Shown here piece by piece: positions 8,068-16,023 of a stretch of DNA of 43,147 bases. Origin of the DNA: Gemmatimonadota bacterium (GTDB lineage: Bacteria > Gemmatimonadota > Gemmatimonadetes > Gemmatimonadales > GWC2-71-9). A model generated the notes under the pieces. That model had not been told where the DNA came from. It was given only the letters and a program-made list of their open reading frames with translations, and did not search any database. Both the position numbers and the translations under genes were made by a program. Numbering within the stretch: position 1 is the first letter of the stretch; every line of letters begins with the position of its first letter. Location: positions 1-43,147 of the forward strand of contig QHUS01000096.1 in NCBI GenBank assembly GCA_003222035.1. Direction: 5' to 3'.

Positions 8068-9354
8068 TTAAAAGGGGGCCTCGGCGACGTGGTGCGGATC
8101 GTCCAGGAGCAACGCCGGAAGGGTCTCGCCCGCTTCGACACGCGGCCGGTCTTCGGGCACGATCAGTAACGCATTGGCGCGGGCCATGGACGTCAGGATG
8201 CCGGAACCCTGCGGGCCAGTCAAGCGGGCCGTCAGCATGTCGCCCCCGCCCCCGCCCCCGCCCCCTCTCCCAGCCGCGTCTTGCGGCTGCACGATGGCCC
8301 GCAGGAAATGCCGCAGCTTCGGCCCCAGGGTGATCGGCTCGCCCACACACACGGGCACCGTGCGACGGAACGGGAGCCGATGACCCAGCAGGCGCCGAAT
8401 CGCCGGGCGGACGAACAGCTCGAAGGTCACCATGGCGCTCACGGGGTTGCCCGGCAGCCCGATCCAGGGCTTGCCGTCGAGCAGGCCGAAACCGACGGGA
8501 GCACCAGGGCGCATGGCAATGCGCCACAGCTTGATCTCGGCACCCAGCTCGGTCAACACGTCGCGTACGAAGTCGTGTTCGCCCACGCTCACACCGGCGG
8601 TCGTAACCAGCAAATCCGCGCCCCGGGCGCCGGCGAGGTGCTCGCGCAGGCTTTCCTTCGTATCCCGCGCCAGCCCCAGATCCACCGGGATGGCGCCCGT
8701 CCGGCGGATGAGCGCCTGCAGCGTGTACGAGTTGGACGTGGCGACCTTGCGGCCCGCCAGAATCTCGTCGGCGCGGTCCAAGTCGACGATCTCGTCGCCC
8801 GATCCCATGAAGGCGACGCGCGGCGCGTCGTGCACCAGCGGCGCCGCGTGGGCGATCGATGCCAGGACGCCGAGCTGAGCCGGGCCAAGCGGCGTGCCGG
8901 CGCAGAGCACGACGGCATCTTTGCGGATGTCCTCTCCGCGATACCGCACGTTCTTGCCTGCATCACGTCCAGTGACCACGGTGACGTGCCTGCCCGTCGG
9001 GTCGGCTTCGGTATCCTCCTGGCGAACGACGGTATCGGCGCCAGCAGGCAGCGGTGCGCCGGTGAAGATGCGCGTCACCTGTCCGGGGCCGATCGGCTTC
9101 GTGGGGAAGCGGCCAGCGGGGACCGTCTCGACGATCGCGAGGGTGACCTTGCGCTCCGGGCGTGCCGGCTCCACGTCCGCTGCTCGTGCCGCGTAGCCGT
9201 CCATTGCTGAGTTGTCCCATGCGGGGAGGTCGATGGGACTGGTCACGTCTTCGGCGAGCACCCGATCCAGCACCTCGCGGAGGGGTCGGCGGGATGCTGG
9301 GAGCGGGGCGACGTGCTCGAGGATGGTGCGTGCCGCTTCGGTCGGGGTCAGCAT
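8068..9354 (-). CDS. moeA: Molybdopterin molybdenumtransferase MoeA
   Basis: A 428-residue protein that inserts molybdenum (or tungsten) into adenylated molybdopterin. Family motifs are in order: LPAWDNSAMDGYA (N-terminal), IFTGAPLPAGADTVV, FMGSGDEIVD and WIGLPGNPVSAMVTFE, then the C-terminal domain. In the C-terminal part there is a Gly9 run (about residues 366-374) encoded by GGGGGC hexamers, not part of the usual fold. It starts 1 nt after the mobB stop. It sits with mobA, mobB and fdhD, as expected for bis-MGD enzyme maturation. No moaABCDE genes are seen here, so the early cofactor steps must be encoded elsewhere. Confidence 0.95.
   Translation of the reverse strand: MLTPTEAARTILEHVAPLPASRRPLREVLDRVLAEDVTSPIDLPAWDNSAMDGYAARAADVEPARPERKVTLAIVETVPAGRFPTKPIGPGQVTRIFTGAPLPAGADTVVRQEDTEADPTGRHVTVVTGRDAGKNVRYRGEDIRKDAVVLCAGTPLGPAQLGVLASIAHAAPLVHDAPRVAFMGSGDEIVDLDRADEILAGRKVATSNSYTLQALIRRTGAIPVDLGLARDTKESLREHLAGARGADLLVTTAGVSVGEHDFVRDVLTELGAEIKLWRIAMRPGAPVGFGLLDGKPWIGLPGNPVSAMVTFELFVRPAIRRLLGHRLPFRRTVPVCVGEPITLGPKLRHFLRAIVQPQDAAGRGGGGGGGGDMLTARLTGPQGSGILTSMARANALLIVPEDRPRVEAGETLPALLLDDPHHVAEAPF
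8243..8265 (-). repeat. GGGGGC hexamer repeats in moeA, G-quadruplex-forming
   Basis: On the coding (minus) strand there are four runs of five G separated by single C. This is an ideal intramolecular G-quadruplex pattern. Each unit adds two glycines without changing frame. Confidence 0.8.
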
Positions 9355-9355
9355 G

Positions 9356-9874
9356 TCAGGGCGGCAGGATCTTCGCCCGGTCCCACGCGATGTTCGCCAG
9401 CGTCACGAGCCAGGCCGTGTCGGAGAAACGAAACACGGGGAACGCAGCGCGATACTTGGAATCGTCCGTCACCATTGCGACCCAGTCGCCGGGGTCGTGG
9501 ACGGCCGCGTCGAACAGCGGCTCCGGGCCCGCCGCCAGCCGGTACACCTCGATCTTGGGTAGTGGCGCGCTCTTGAACCCCTCGACGAGCACGATGTCGG
9601 CGCCGGTGAGGTAGCGGCGTGTCAGGGCGATGGGATCGGACTCCTGCTCCGTTTTTTCCCACAGCACCCGCTGCCCCGGTCCTTCCATGAGCACGCGCTC
9701 GGCATGGCCCTCGTGCCAATGGCGCCATGAGTCCTTCCCGCGCTGATCGGTATCGGCCGGATGAGTGCCGTGCTTGATCGTCATGACCCGGAATTTGCGG
9801 CGCGCGAGCTCGGCGGCGAGCGCGACGAGGAGCGTGGTCTTGCCCGCGTTCTTGCGTCCGATCACCGATATCAT
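9356..9874 (-). CDS. mobB: Molybdopterin-guanine dinucleotide biosynthesis adapter MobB
   Basis: A 172-residue P-loop GTPase beginning MISVIGRKNAGKTTLLVALA, so the Walker A motif is GRKNAGKT. It also has the typical TIKHGTH segment and the ADIVLVEGFK motif. MobB supports MobA during attachment of GMP to the cofactor but is not strictly required in E. coli. The ATG at 9874 overlaps the mobA stop in the form ATGA. An in-frame GTG at 9889 would add five residues and is less likely. It is followed by moeA after 1 nt. Confidence 0.92.
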   Translation of the reverse strand: MISVIGRKNAGKTTLLVALAAELARRKFRVMTIKHGTHPADTDQRGKDSWRHWHEGHAERVLMEGPGQRVLWEKTEQESDPIALTRRYLTGADIVLVEGFKSAPLPKIEVYRLAAGPEPLFDAAVHDPGDWVAMVTDDSKYRAAFPVFRFSDTAWLVTLANIAWDRAKILPP

Positions 9875-10476
9875 CCGCGTTGCCGCCACGTCGCCTCCGC
9901 CCGTTCGAGATCAGCCGGACTGTTCACGTTGAAGAACAAGACATCCGGGTCGCCGAACGCCCGCACTCGCTCGAGCGGTAGTGTACCGACCTTCACATCG
10001 GCATGGAAGCCGACCGCGCGCAGATCGCCACGTGCCAACTGCCGCTCGATGGCGGGAGCGCACGCCGGACCGTACACGGCGCACAGCGGCTCCACGCCAC
10101 GGCGGCCATCACTCTCCGGGAGGAGCGCGTCGCACGTCGGTGAGCCGGACACGAGCGCCTGCAACAGCTCGACGGTGACGAACGGCATGTCCCACGCGAC
10201 GCACAGCACGGGCCCGCTACCGGACACGATCGCCGTGTAGATCCCGCCCAGGCTGCCGCAGTCAAGACGAACGTCGGGAATGGTCCGGAGGTCCGGCCGC
10301 CACGTCGGCCCGTCGGGTGCGTTGGCGACCAGCAACGGCAAGCCGTCCGTCACCGCGCTCACCGCCTCCACGACGCGGTCGAGAATCCGACGCCCCCCCA
10401 GCTCGACCAATCCCTTGGGCCGCCCGCCGTAGCGGCGCGCCGCACCGCCGGCCAGGACGGCGCCGCGGATGCTCAA
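9871..10476 (-). CDS. mobA: Molybdenum cofactor guanylyltransferase MobA
   Basis: A 201-residue nucleotidyltransferase that adds GMP to Mo-molybdopterin to form MGD. The N-terminal signature is GAVLAGGAARRYGGRPKGLVEL, broken here by nothing. Asp residues for Mg/GTP are in DCGSLGGIYTAI and WDMPFV. The start appears to be TTG, overlapping the TGA of the upstream gene (TTGA). The 3' end overlaps mobB by 4 nt. Together with fdhD this points to a bis-MGD enzyme such as formate dehydrogenase, which is not in this window. Confidence 0.92.
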   Translation of the reverse strand: MSIRGAVLAGGAARRYGGRPKGLVELGGRRILDRVVEAVSAVTDGLPLLVANAPDGPTWRPDLRTIPDVRLDCGSLGGIYTAIVSGSGPVLCVAWDMPFVTVELLQALVSGSPTCDALLPESDGRRGVEPLCAVYGPACAPAIERQLARGDLRAVGFHADVKVGTLPLERVRAFGDPDVLFFNVNSPADLERAEATWRQRG

Positions 10477-10886
10477 GCCCCGAGCGCCCGGTGGTCCACC
10501 ATGAGGCAGCGATCCATCACGAACGGAATCCCCGCCGCTGCGGCGCGCGCCCGCGCGGCGTCGTCCACGACACCCACCTGCAGCCAGATCAGACGGGGCG
10601 CTGGCCGCGCCGCGATCGCCTCGTCGACGATTCCCCCGACGAACTCGCTGCGCCGGAAGACGTCCACCACATCGATCGCGTGGTCCGCGGCGGCGGCCGT
10701 GAGGCTGGGGTAGCTCCGCTCGCCGAGGATGGTGGCGTGGCCCGGATTCACGGGGACGATGCGGTACCCGGCGTCCTGGAGGTAGCGCGCGACCCCGTGG
10801 CTCGGCCGCGCCGGCTTGGGTGACAGTCCCACCACGGCGATTGTGCGCGCCGCGTGGAGAATGTCCCGCAGCGCGTCCTCCGTCAC
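10473..10886 (-). CDS. CoA-binding domain protein (YccU-like)
   Basis: A small 137-residue Rossmann-fold protein with the CoA_binding signature TIAVVGLSPKPARPSHGVARYL and the family's DVVDVFRRSEFV and RLIWLQVGVVDDAA segments. Homologues are widespread but have no settled function. Cys residues are present near the C-terminus (MDRCLMVDH), a conserved position of the family. It begins with GTG overlapping the fdhD stop (GTGA) and overlaps the mobA start by 4 nt. So it is an embedded member of the cofactor operon. Any role in cofactor maturation is inferred from position only. Confidence 0.88.
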   Translation of the reverse strand: MTEDALRDILHAARTIAVVGLSPKPARPSHGVARYLQDAGYRIVPVNPGHATILGERSYPSLTAAAADHAIDVVDVFRRSEFVGGIVDEAIAARPAPRLIWLQVGVVDDAARARAAAAGIPFVMDRCLMVDHRALGA

Positions 10887-11602
10887 GCGTCGGGACGGTG
10901 CACGTGCGGCGTCCCGCTCACTGCCCGCCCGACCAGCACGATCCCTGTGCGTCGCGCGATGGTCAGGGCGAGCGTGGAGGGCACACTCGGCGTCGCGACG
11001 TAGGCCACGCCCGCGCGGGCGGCCTTGAACGCGAGCTCGGCCGAGATGCGACCCGTGACCAGGAGCCCGCGCCCCACGATCGGCTCTCGCGCGATGACCG
11101 CCGCGCCGATGACCTTGTCCACCGCATTGTGCCGGCCGATATCCTCGGCGTGGAACAGCAGGCGCTCGTCGTTCGTGAGGGCCGCCGCGTGAATCCCCCC
11201 GGTCTCATTGTAGCGCTCCCCGCGCCCGAACAGCTCCTTGAAAAGCGCCCGCAACCGATCGGGTCCGGGCGGCTCTCCCCGCGCCGGCGCGCGCGCGACG
11301 GCGTGGGGATCGGCGAGGAACGTGGAGACTGCCCCACACCCGGAGGCGAGCACACGCTTGCGCCCCTCGGCCTTCACCGCGGCCACGCGGGCGGGGCTCA
11401 CGTCGGCCCAGAACCCCAGATCCGGGGCGCACGGCCGCAGCTTGATCAGGTCGTCGAGTGATTCGATGTACCCCTCGCCGTGCAGCCAACCCGTGGCGAG
11501 CTCCTCGAGCTCGTCGGGCGTGCACATCCAGGTGACGGCCGGCTCGCCGTTCACCTCGAGCCACACGGGGACCTCCTCCACGGCGGCCGATTCGGCGAGC
11601 AT
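10883..11602 (-). CDS. fdhD: Formate dehydrogenase sulfurtransferase FdhD
   Basis: FdhD carries sulfur from a cysteine desulfurase to the bis-MGD cofactor of formate dehydrogenase. This copy has 239 residues. Family segments are LEVNGEPAVTWMCTPDELEEL, HAEDIGRHNAVDKVIGAAV and LVTGRISAELAFKAARAGV. The sulfur loop reads SGCGAVS: one Cys is kept, while the second Cys of the CxxC seen in E. coli FdhD is absent. I set the start at ATG 11602. An alternative GTG at 11683, overlapping the upstream gene, would add 27 residues encoded largely by a palindromic repeat (11645-11664), with no family similarity. It lies between the PTPS-like gene and the CoA-binding gene. Confidence 0.92.
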   Translation of the reverse strand: MLAESAAVEEVPVWLEVNGEPAVTWMCTPDELEELATGWLHGEGYIESLDDLIKLRPCAPDLGFWADVSPARVAAVKAEGRKRVLASGCGAVSTFLADPHAVARAPARGEPPGPDRLRALFKELFGRGERYNETGGIHAAALTNDERLLFHAEDIGRHNAVDKVIGAAVIAREPIVGRGLLVTGRISAELAFKAARAGVAYVATPSVPSTLALTIARRTGIVLVGRAVSGTPHVHRPDA

Positions 11603-11644
11603 CCGACCGCGACGGGAGCCGGGGGTGCGGGGCTCCTCCTGATT

Positions 11645-11664
11645 CCCCGGGCTAACGCCCGGGG
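11645..11664. repeat. REP-like GC hairpin
   Basis: CCCCGGGC-TAAC-GCCCGGGG is a perfect 8-bp stem with a 4-nt loop, located between the PTPS-like gene and the preferred fdhD start. I recall similar hairpins as dispersed intergenic repeats in several phyla. Here it could tune fdhD translation. Confidence 0.6.
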
Positions 11665-11672
11665 TTGGTGGC

Positions 11673-12098
11673 TCACGCTTCACCGAAGTATTCCGAATAC
11701 AGGTGCGGCCCCTCTTGAATGCGCACCGCGTGCAGGTGGACGCCGCGTGGCAGTTGCGGAGCGATTCGCTCCCACACGGACACGGCCAATGCCTCTCCCG
11801 TCGCCAGCCGCCGTCCCGCTTCGAGTCCGAACTCGGGGAGCGCTTGATTGATACTGCGCCCGTCGAGCCGGTGCGTGATCTCCCTGGCGAGCAAACCGTC
11901 GAGCGTCTCGAGGCTCATCACGCCCCCGGCCTCGGCCGCGAGCGGTCCCTTCACCGTGACCCGGCACTGGTAGCGGTGGCCGTGCTCGCCGGCTGCCCGC
12001 CCGAACTCGCGCACGTTCTGCTCCTCGGTCCAATCCGCGCGCCGAATGGTGTGCGTCGCGCTAAACTCAACGATGCGTGTAAGATAGCTGATCGGCAC
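11673..12098 (-). CDS. PTPS/QueD-fold protein lacking the catalytic Cys and His
   Basis: This 141-residue protein has the 6-pyruvoyl-tetrahydropterin synthase / QueD fold. The three zinc histidines are present: H16 in EFSATHT, and H39 and H41 in EHGHRY. The pterin-anchoring Glu near the end is also present (E129 in RIQEGPH). The catalytic triad is not. Aligned on the FGKC...HGH region of animal PTPS, the nucleophile Cys is A35; the Asp-His pair of LDHxxL is D79-G80. The only Cys is C45, after the zinc motif. E38 beside the HGH could stand in for Cys, as Glu does in some PTPS subfamilies. The start is GTG, 2 nt after the ABC ATPase stop. It sits between the tungstate transporter and fdhD, so a role in molybdopterin chemistry or sensing is possible but unproven. 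Confidence 0.85.
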   Translation of the reverse strand: MPISYLTRIVEFSATHTIRRADWTEEQNVREFGRAAGEHGHRYQCRVTVKGPLAAEAGGVMSLETLDGLLAREITHRLDGRSINQALPEFGLEAGRRLATGEALAVSVWERIAPQLPRGVHLHAVRIQEGPHLYSEYFGEA

Positions 12099-12100
12099 GG

Positions 12101-13099
12101 CTAGAACACCCGCACCGCGCTGGCCTTGAAGGAGAACACCACGGGGCCGCCCGGTGTGAGCGCCAGGTCCCGGGCGGCCTCTTCGGTGACAACGGCCACG
12201 AGCTCGGCGCCTACGTCCGCGGTCACGTGGACAACGCCGCCCCGATGATGCGTGAGGCGGATGACGCGGCCGGTGAACACGTTGCGCGCGGACGAGGCGA
12301 GCGGCTCCCGACTCACGAAGATGTCGGTCGGTGCCACCGCGAGGATCGCGGGCCCCGCTTTCTCGGTCGCCACCACGATCTCGATCGCTCCGACGCAGAC
12401 GTGCTTGAGATCGCCGCCGCCCGCTCCGAATGCTTCGCGCGGCACGTCCACGCGGAACAGGTTCTCGGGGGTGATCGGGGACAGTCTCCCGTCCGCGAGG
12501 GCGCGCACGTCGTCGGCGAACCGGTAGGCGTCTTCCAGCTGGTGCGACGCGAGGCAGATGGCGAGCGGGCGGCGGGTGCGCTCCTCGGCCAACGCGCGGT
12601 ACAGGGTCTGGGCGGCCGCGCGGTCGGCCGAGCTGACTGGCTCGTCCAGCAGCAGGACCTCGGGCTCGACGGCGAGCGCGCGCGCGACCGCCACGCGCTG
12701 GACCTCGCCATCGGACAGCTCGTGGCGCCGTCGCTCGAGCAGCGGCGCGAGGGCGAACCGCTCGGCCACGTTCTCTATTGTCTTTGTGCGTCTGATACCC
12801 CTTGCCCGCAACCCGTATTCCAGATTCTCACGGACCGTCCCGCGGAATAACACCGGGCGCTGTTCGACGAGTGTGACCCGGCGGCGCAGGGCAGGGCTGG
12901 CGCTCGCGACGGCGCCGTCGAGCCGCACCTCGCCCTCGGACGGTCGCTCGAGCAGCGCGAGCAGCCGGAGCAGCGTGCTCTTTCCTGAGCCATTGGGCCC
13001 CACGATTGCCACCGCCGCGCCGGACGCGACGGCGAAGCGCTCGAGATCGAGCACGATGCGCCCGTCGTACCGATGCCGCACGCCCACCAGCTCAAGCAT
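12101..13099 (-). CDS. Tungstate/molybdate ABC transporter ATP-binding protein with Mop/TOBE domain
   Basis: A 332-residue ATPase with Walker A GPNGSGKST, signature ELSDGEVQRVAVARAL (LSDGE in place of LSGGQ) and Walker B VLLLDEPVSSAD. The C-terminal ~65 residues (SSARNVFTGRVIRL, then the segment ending KASAVRVF) form a TOBE/Mop oxyanion-binding domain, which ties it to molybdate or tungstate. TupC, WtpC and ModC are all possible; the partner permease looks most like TupB. Its ATG overlaps the permease stop by 8 nt. No periplasmic binding protein (TupA/ModA) is encoded next to it. Confidence 0.9.
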   Translation of the reverse strand: MLELVGVRHRYDGRIVLDLERFAVASGAAVAIVGPNGSGKSTLLRLLALLERPSEGEVRLDGAVASASPALRRRVTLVEQRPVLFRGTVRENLEYGLRARGIRRTKTIENVAERFALAPLLERRRHELSDGEVQRVAVARALAVEPEVLLLDEPVSSADRAAAQTLYRALAEERTRRPLAICLASHQLEDAYRFADDVRALADGRLSPITPENLFRVDVPREAFGAGGGDLKHVCVGAIEIVVATEKAGPAILAVAPTDIFVSREPLASSARNVFTGRVIRLTHHRGGVVHVTADVGAELVAVVTEEAARDLALTPGGPVVFSFKASAVRVF

Positions 13100-13787
13100 T
13101 GGCGCGGCCCTGGAGAACCTGCAGCGCGACGTTCACCAGCAGGGCGAGAACCAAGAGGATGAACCCGAGTGCGAGGGCGAGTCCGAAGTCGCCCTGACTC
13201 GTGTACAGGGCGACCGCCGTCGTCAGCGTGCGGGTCTGTCCGCGGATGTTGCCGCCCACGGTCATCGCGGATCCGATCTCCGCCACGATGTGCCCGAAAG
13301 CGGTCGTCACCACGGCGGCGAGCGCGAAGCGCGCTTCACGCGCCACGGTCCACGCGGTGCGCCAGCGACCGGCGCCCAGCGTCTCGGCCGTGCGGCGGAT
13401 ACGCGGGTCGACGCCCTGGACGGCGGCGGCGGCGAGCGCGGCCGCGATCGGCAGGGCGAGCACGATGTCCCCCACGACGATCGCCTGCCACGTGTACAGC
13501 CACTCCAGGCCGCCCAGGGGGCCGCGGCGGGAGAGTAGGCCATACAGGAGCAGTCCCACCACGACCGTGGGAAACGCGAGAGCGGTGTTGACCACGGTGA
13601 GCGCCGCCCGCCGGCCCCAGAAGGGCCGCGTGGCGAGCACGAAGCCCACGGGGATGCCGAGCGCGCAGGCCATGAGGGTGGCGGTGAGCCCGATCTTGAG
13701 CGTGAGGAGAGCGATGCCGTACACCTCTGCGTCGCCCGACAGGAACAGAGCGACGGCGCGCCGCAGGCCTTCCGCTAGAAATTCCAT
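13092..13787 (-). CDS. Tungstate-type ABC transporter permease (TupB-like)
   Basis: A membrane permease of about 231 residues from ATG 13787 (an in-frame ATG at 13808 would add seven). It has five to six helices and the cytoplasmic EAA-type loop RRTAETLGAGRWRTAWTVA that docks the ATPase. The stretch AEIGSAMTVGGNIRGQTRTL is characteristic of tungstate permeases of the TupB type. With the ATPase downstream it imports an oxyanion. The start lies inside the 3' end of the upstream outer-membrane protein gene, so translation is coupled. The substrate-binding subunit is missing locally. Confidence 0.88.
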   Translation of the reverse strand: MEFLAEGLRRAVALFLSGDAEVYGIALLTLKIGLTATLMACALGIPVGFVLATRPFWGRRAALTVVNTALAFPTVVVGLLLYGLLSRRGPLGGLEWLYTWQAIVVGDIVLALPIAAALAAAAVQGVDPRIRRTAETLGAGRWRTAWTVAREARFALAAVVTTAFGHIVAEIGSAMTVGGNIRGQTRTLTTAVALYTSQGDFGLALALGFILLVLALLVNVALQVLQGRANA

Positions 13788-14476
13788 CCCAGGCCAATCG
13801 TCCACCACGCGTGCGTGGTCCAGTCGCTCAACGACGCCGTGAGCGGGAGCACGGCTGGGTTACCGGGCGCGTCCGGCGGTGGCACCTTGTACTGTATCGG
13901 GTAGTCGAGCTTCCAGAGGATCAGGCGGAAGTCCGCCCGCACGGACAAGCGCCGGGCGGGATACCAGCGGACACCGCCGGTGGGACCCACCATGAACTCG
14001 GTACCGAACTTATAGCCACTGGTGTCGCGCGGTTCGGTGCCGCCTATGGCCACGCCGAGAGTGCCGCCGATGTAAGGGGCGAAGCCCCGCCAGGACTTGC
14101 GACCGGTGAGCGAGAGCTGGAGCCCTCCGTCGATGAGCCATATGTCCTGGTCGTACGGGCCGGCCTTCCGCGATAACGTGTCTTTGAACGGGTTGACGAC
14201 GAAGCGGTTCGTTCGCCCGTAGGCAACGCCGAGCGACGCGCCGATCGCGCCGAACGGCACCTCATATCGGAGGCCGGCGGTCGGGCCATCCGAAAGGCCG
14301 ACGCCGACGTCGCCCCGCCCACCAGACAGGTAGCCAACGCTGACGGCCACGGCGCCGCCGCGCGGCAGGTCGTGATACGGGGAGTGGGCGGGGTCGTAGC
14401 CGACTTGGGCGGTCGCCACGTTCCACGACGCCACGACGCCAAGACATATGAGGGCGGCGATCCGGCGTGGCGTCAT
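13775..14476 (-). CDS. Small outer-membrane beta-barrel protein
   Basis: A 233-residue protein with a signal peptide (MTPRRIAALICLGVVASWNV, cleavage after ATAQ). It has alternating Gly/aromatic beta strands and a C-terminal Phe in GLGWNF, the outer-membrane insertion signature. I do not recognise a specific family; it resembles generic 8-10-strand barrels. It sits 13 nt after gpmI, with a GAAAGG Shine-Dalgarno, and overlaps the tungstate permease start. Its place suggests it may help W/Mo enter the periplasm, but this is only context. Confidence 0.8.
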   Translation of the reverse strand: MTPRRIAALICLGVVASWNVATAQVGYDPAHSPYHDLPRGGAVAVSVGYLSGGRGDVGVGLSDGPTAGLRYEVPFGAIGASLGVAYGRTNRFVVNPFKDTLSRKAGPYDQDIWLIDGGLQLSLTGRKSWRGFAPYIGGTLGVAIGGTEPRDTSGYKFGTEFMVGPTGGVRWYPARRLSVRADFRLILWKLDYPIQYKVPPPDAPGNPAVLPLTASLSDWTTHAWWTIGLGWNF

Positions 14477-14489
14477 GCAACGCCTTTCA

Positions 14490-16013
14490 TCAGTCTGTCT
14501 CCCTCAAGTCGCGGCCCGTCATCTCCGGCGGCGGCTCGATGTCGAGCAGTCGGAGCAGCGTGGGGCCGACGTCGCGGAGCGCCCCGCCGTGGCGCAGGTG
14601 CCATTGATTGTCGTTGTCCACGACGACGAATGGTACCGGGTTCGTGGTGTGGGCGGTGTGCGGCCCGTCGGTCGCCGGGTCGATCATCAGCTCGCAGTTC
14701 CCGTGGTCGGCCGTGATGAGCAGCGTGGCTCCACGCCGCTCGGCGCTCCGCACCACGCGCTCGAGACACTGATCCACCGTTTCCACCGCCTTGACTGCGG
14801 CGCTTAGTACCCCTGAATGGCCGACCATGTCCCCGTTCGCATAGTTGCAGAGGATGAAGTCGTGATGTCCCGCTTCGATCGCCTTGCAGAGCACGTCCGT
14901 CACCCCCGGCGCGCTCATCTCGGGCATCAAGTCGTACGTGGCGACCTTCTGGGATGGCACCAGCAGCCGCTCCTCGCCCGGATACGGCGTTTCCAACCCG
15001 CCGTTGAAGAAGTAGGTGACGTGGGCGTACTTCTCCGTCTCAGCGGTGCGGAACATGGTCTTGCCGTGCTCGGACAACACCTGCGCCACGATCTCCGAGA
15101 GGACGCTGGGCCCGAACGCTATCGGGAACGGGAACGTCTCGTCGTATTGCGTCATGGTGACGAGATCCACCGCGGGCCGGGGACCGGTGGGGAATCCATC
15201 GAACCCCGGTACCGCGAGCGCGCGGACGATTTGCCGCATCCGATCGGCGCGGAAATTGAAGCAGAAGATCCCGTCGCCGTCGCGGATACGCGGCGTGCCG
15301 GTGATGACGCGAGGTTTCACAAACTCGTCGGTCTCGCCGGCCTCGTACGCCCGGCGGATCGCGCTCAGTGGATCTGAAGCGGGTTCGCCCACGCCGTGCA
15401 CCATGGCGTCGTACGCAAGCTTGGTGCGTTCCCACCGCTTGTCGCGGTCCATGGCGTAATAGCGGCCGACGACGGTGGAGATGACGGGTCGTCCCGCGAG
15501 CAACTCCTGCATGAACGCGAGCCCCGACTGGGGCGGCGTGTCGCGTCCGTCGAGCCAGGCGTGGATCGCGACGGGGAGCTCGTGCAGCTGTCCCAGCCGG
15601 ACGGCGGCGGTGAGATGCTGGTCGAGCGCGTGGACACCGCCGCTGCCGATCAGTCCGAGGAGATGAAGAGTACCGCGACGGTGGCGCACGCGGGCGCAGA
15701 GCTCGACGAGCGGCGGGAGCGTGAAGAACTCGCCCGACTCGATGGCCTGCGAGATGCGCACGATGTCCTGGGGCACGACGCGCCCCGCGCCCAGGTTGAG
15801 ATGCCCGACCTCGCTGTTGCCCATTTGTCCTGCGGGAAGTCCGACGGCGAGCCCCGACGCGTTGAGCAGCGTGTGCGGTGCGCGGCTCCACAGGCGATGC
15901 CAGACGGGCGTCGCGCCGAGCTCGATGGCGTTTCCGTCCCGGCCGGGACGGAAGCCCCAGCCGTCGAGCACGATCAGGACGACCGGGGTGCGCGCCCCCT
16001 GCTGGTTTGCCAT
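14490..16013 (-). CDS. gpmI: 2,3-bisphosphoglycerate-independent phosphoglycerate mutase
   Basis: A 507-residue, full-length glycolytic enzyme that interconverts 3- and 2-phosphoglycerate and is Mn-dependent. It has LIVLDGWGFRPGRDGNAIE at the N-terminus, the phosphoserine motif GQMGNSEVGHLNLGAGR, and the C-terminal metal motif LLITADHGNCELM followed by HTAHTTNPVPFV. The ATG at 16013 is divergent from the SH3-like gene, only 10 nt away. A TAGATT -10-like element lies 14 nt upstream on the minus strand. It is probably the first gene of the long minus-strand block, although it has no link to cofactor synthesis. Confidence 0.96.
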   Translation of the reverse strand: MANQQGARTPVVLIVLDGWGFRPGRDGNAIELGATPVWHRLWSRAPHTLLNASGLAVGLPAGQMGNSEVGHLNLGAGRVVPQDIVRISQAIESGEFFTLPPLVELCARVRHRRGTLHLLGLIGSGGVHALDQHLTAAVRLGQLHELPVAIHAWLDGRDTPPQSGLAFMQELLAGRPVISTVVGRYYAMDRDKRWERTKLAYDAMVHGVGEPASDPLSAIRRAYEAGETDEFVKPRVITGTPRIRDGDGIFCFNFRADRMRQIVRALAVPGFDGFPTGPRPAVDLVTMTQYDETFPFPIAFGPSVLSEIVAQVLSEHGKTMFRTAETEKYAHVTYFFNGGLETPYPGEERLLVPSQKVATYDLMPEMSAPGVTDVLCKAIEAGHHDFILCNYANGDMVGHSGVLSAAVKAVETVDQCLERVVRSAERRGATLLITADHGNCELMIDPATDGPHTAHTTNPVPFVVVDNDNQWHLRHGGALRDVGPTLLRLLDIEPPPEMTGRDLRETD

Positions 16014-16023
16014 ATTGGAGGGG

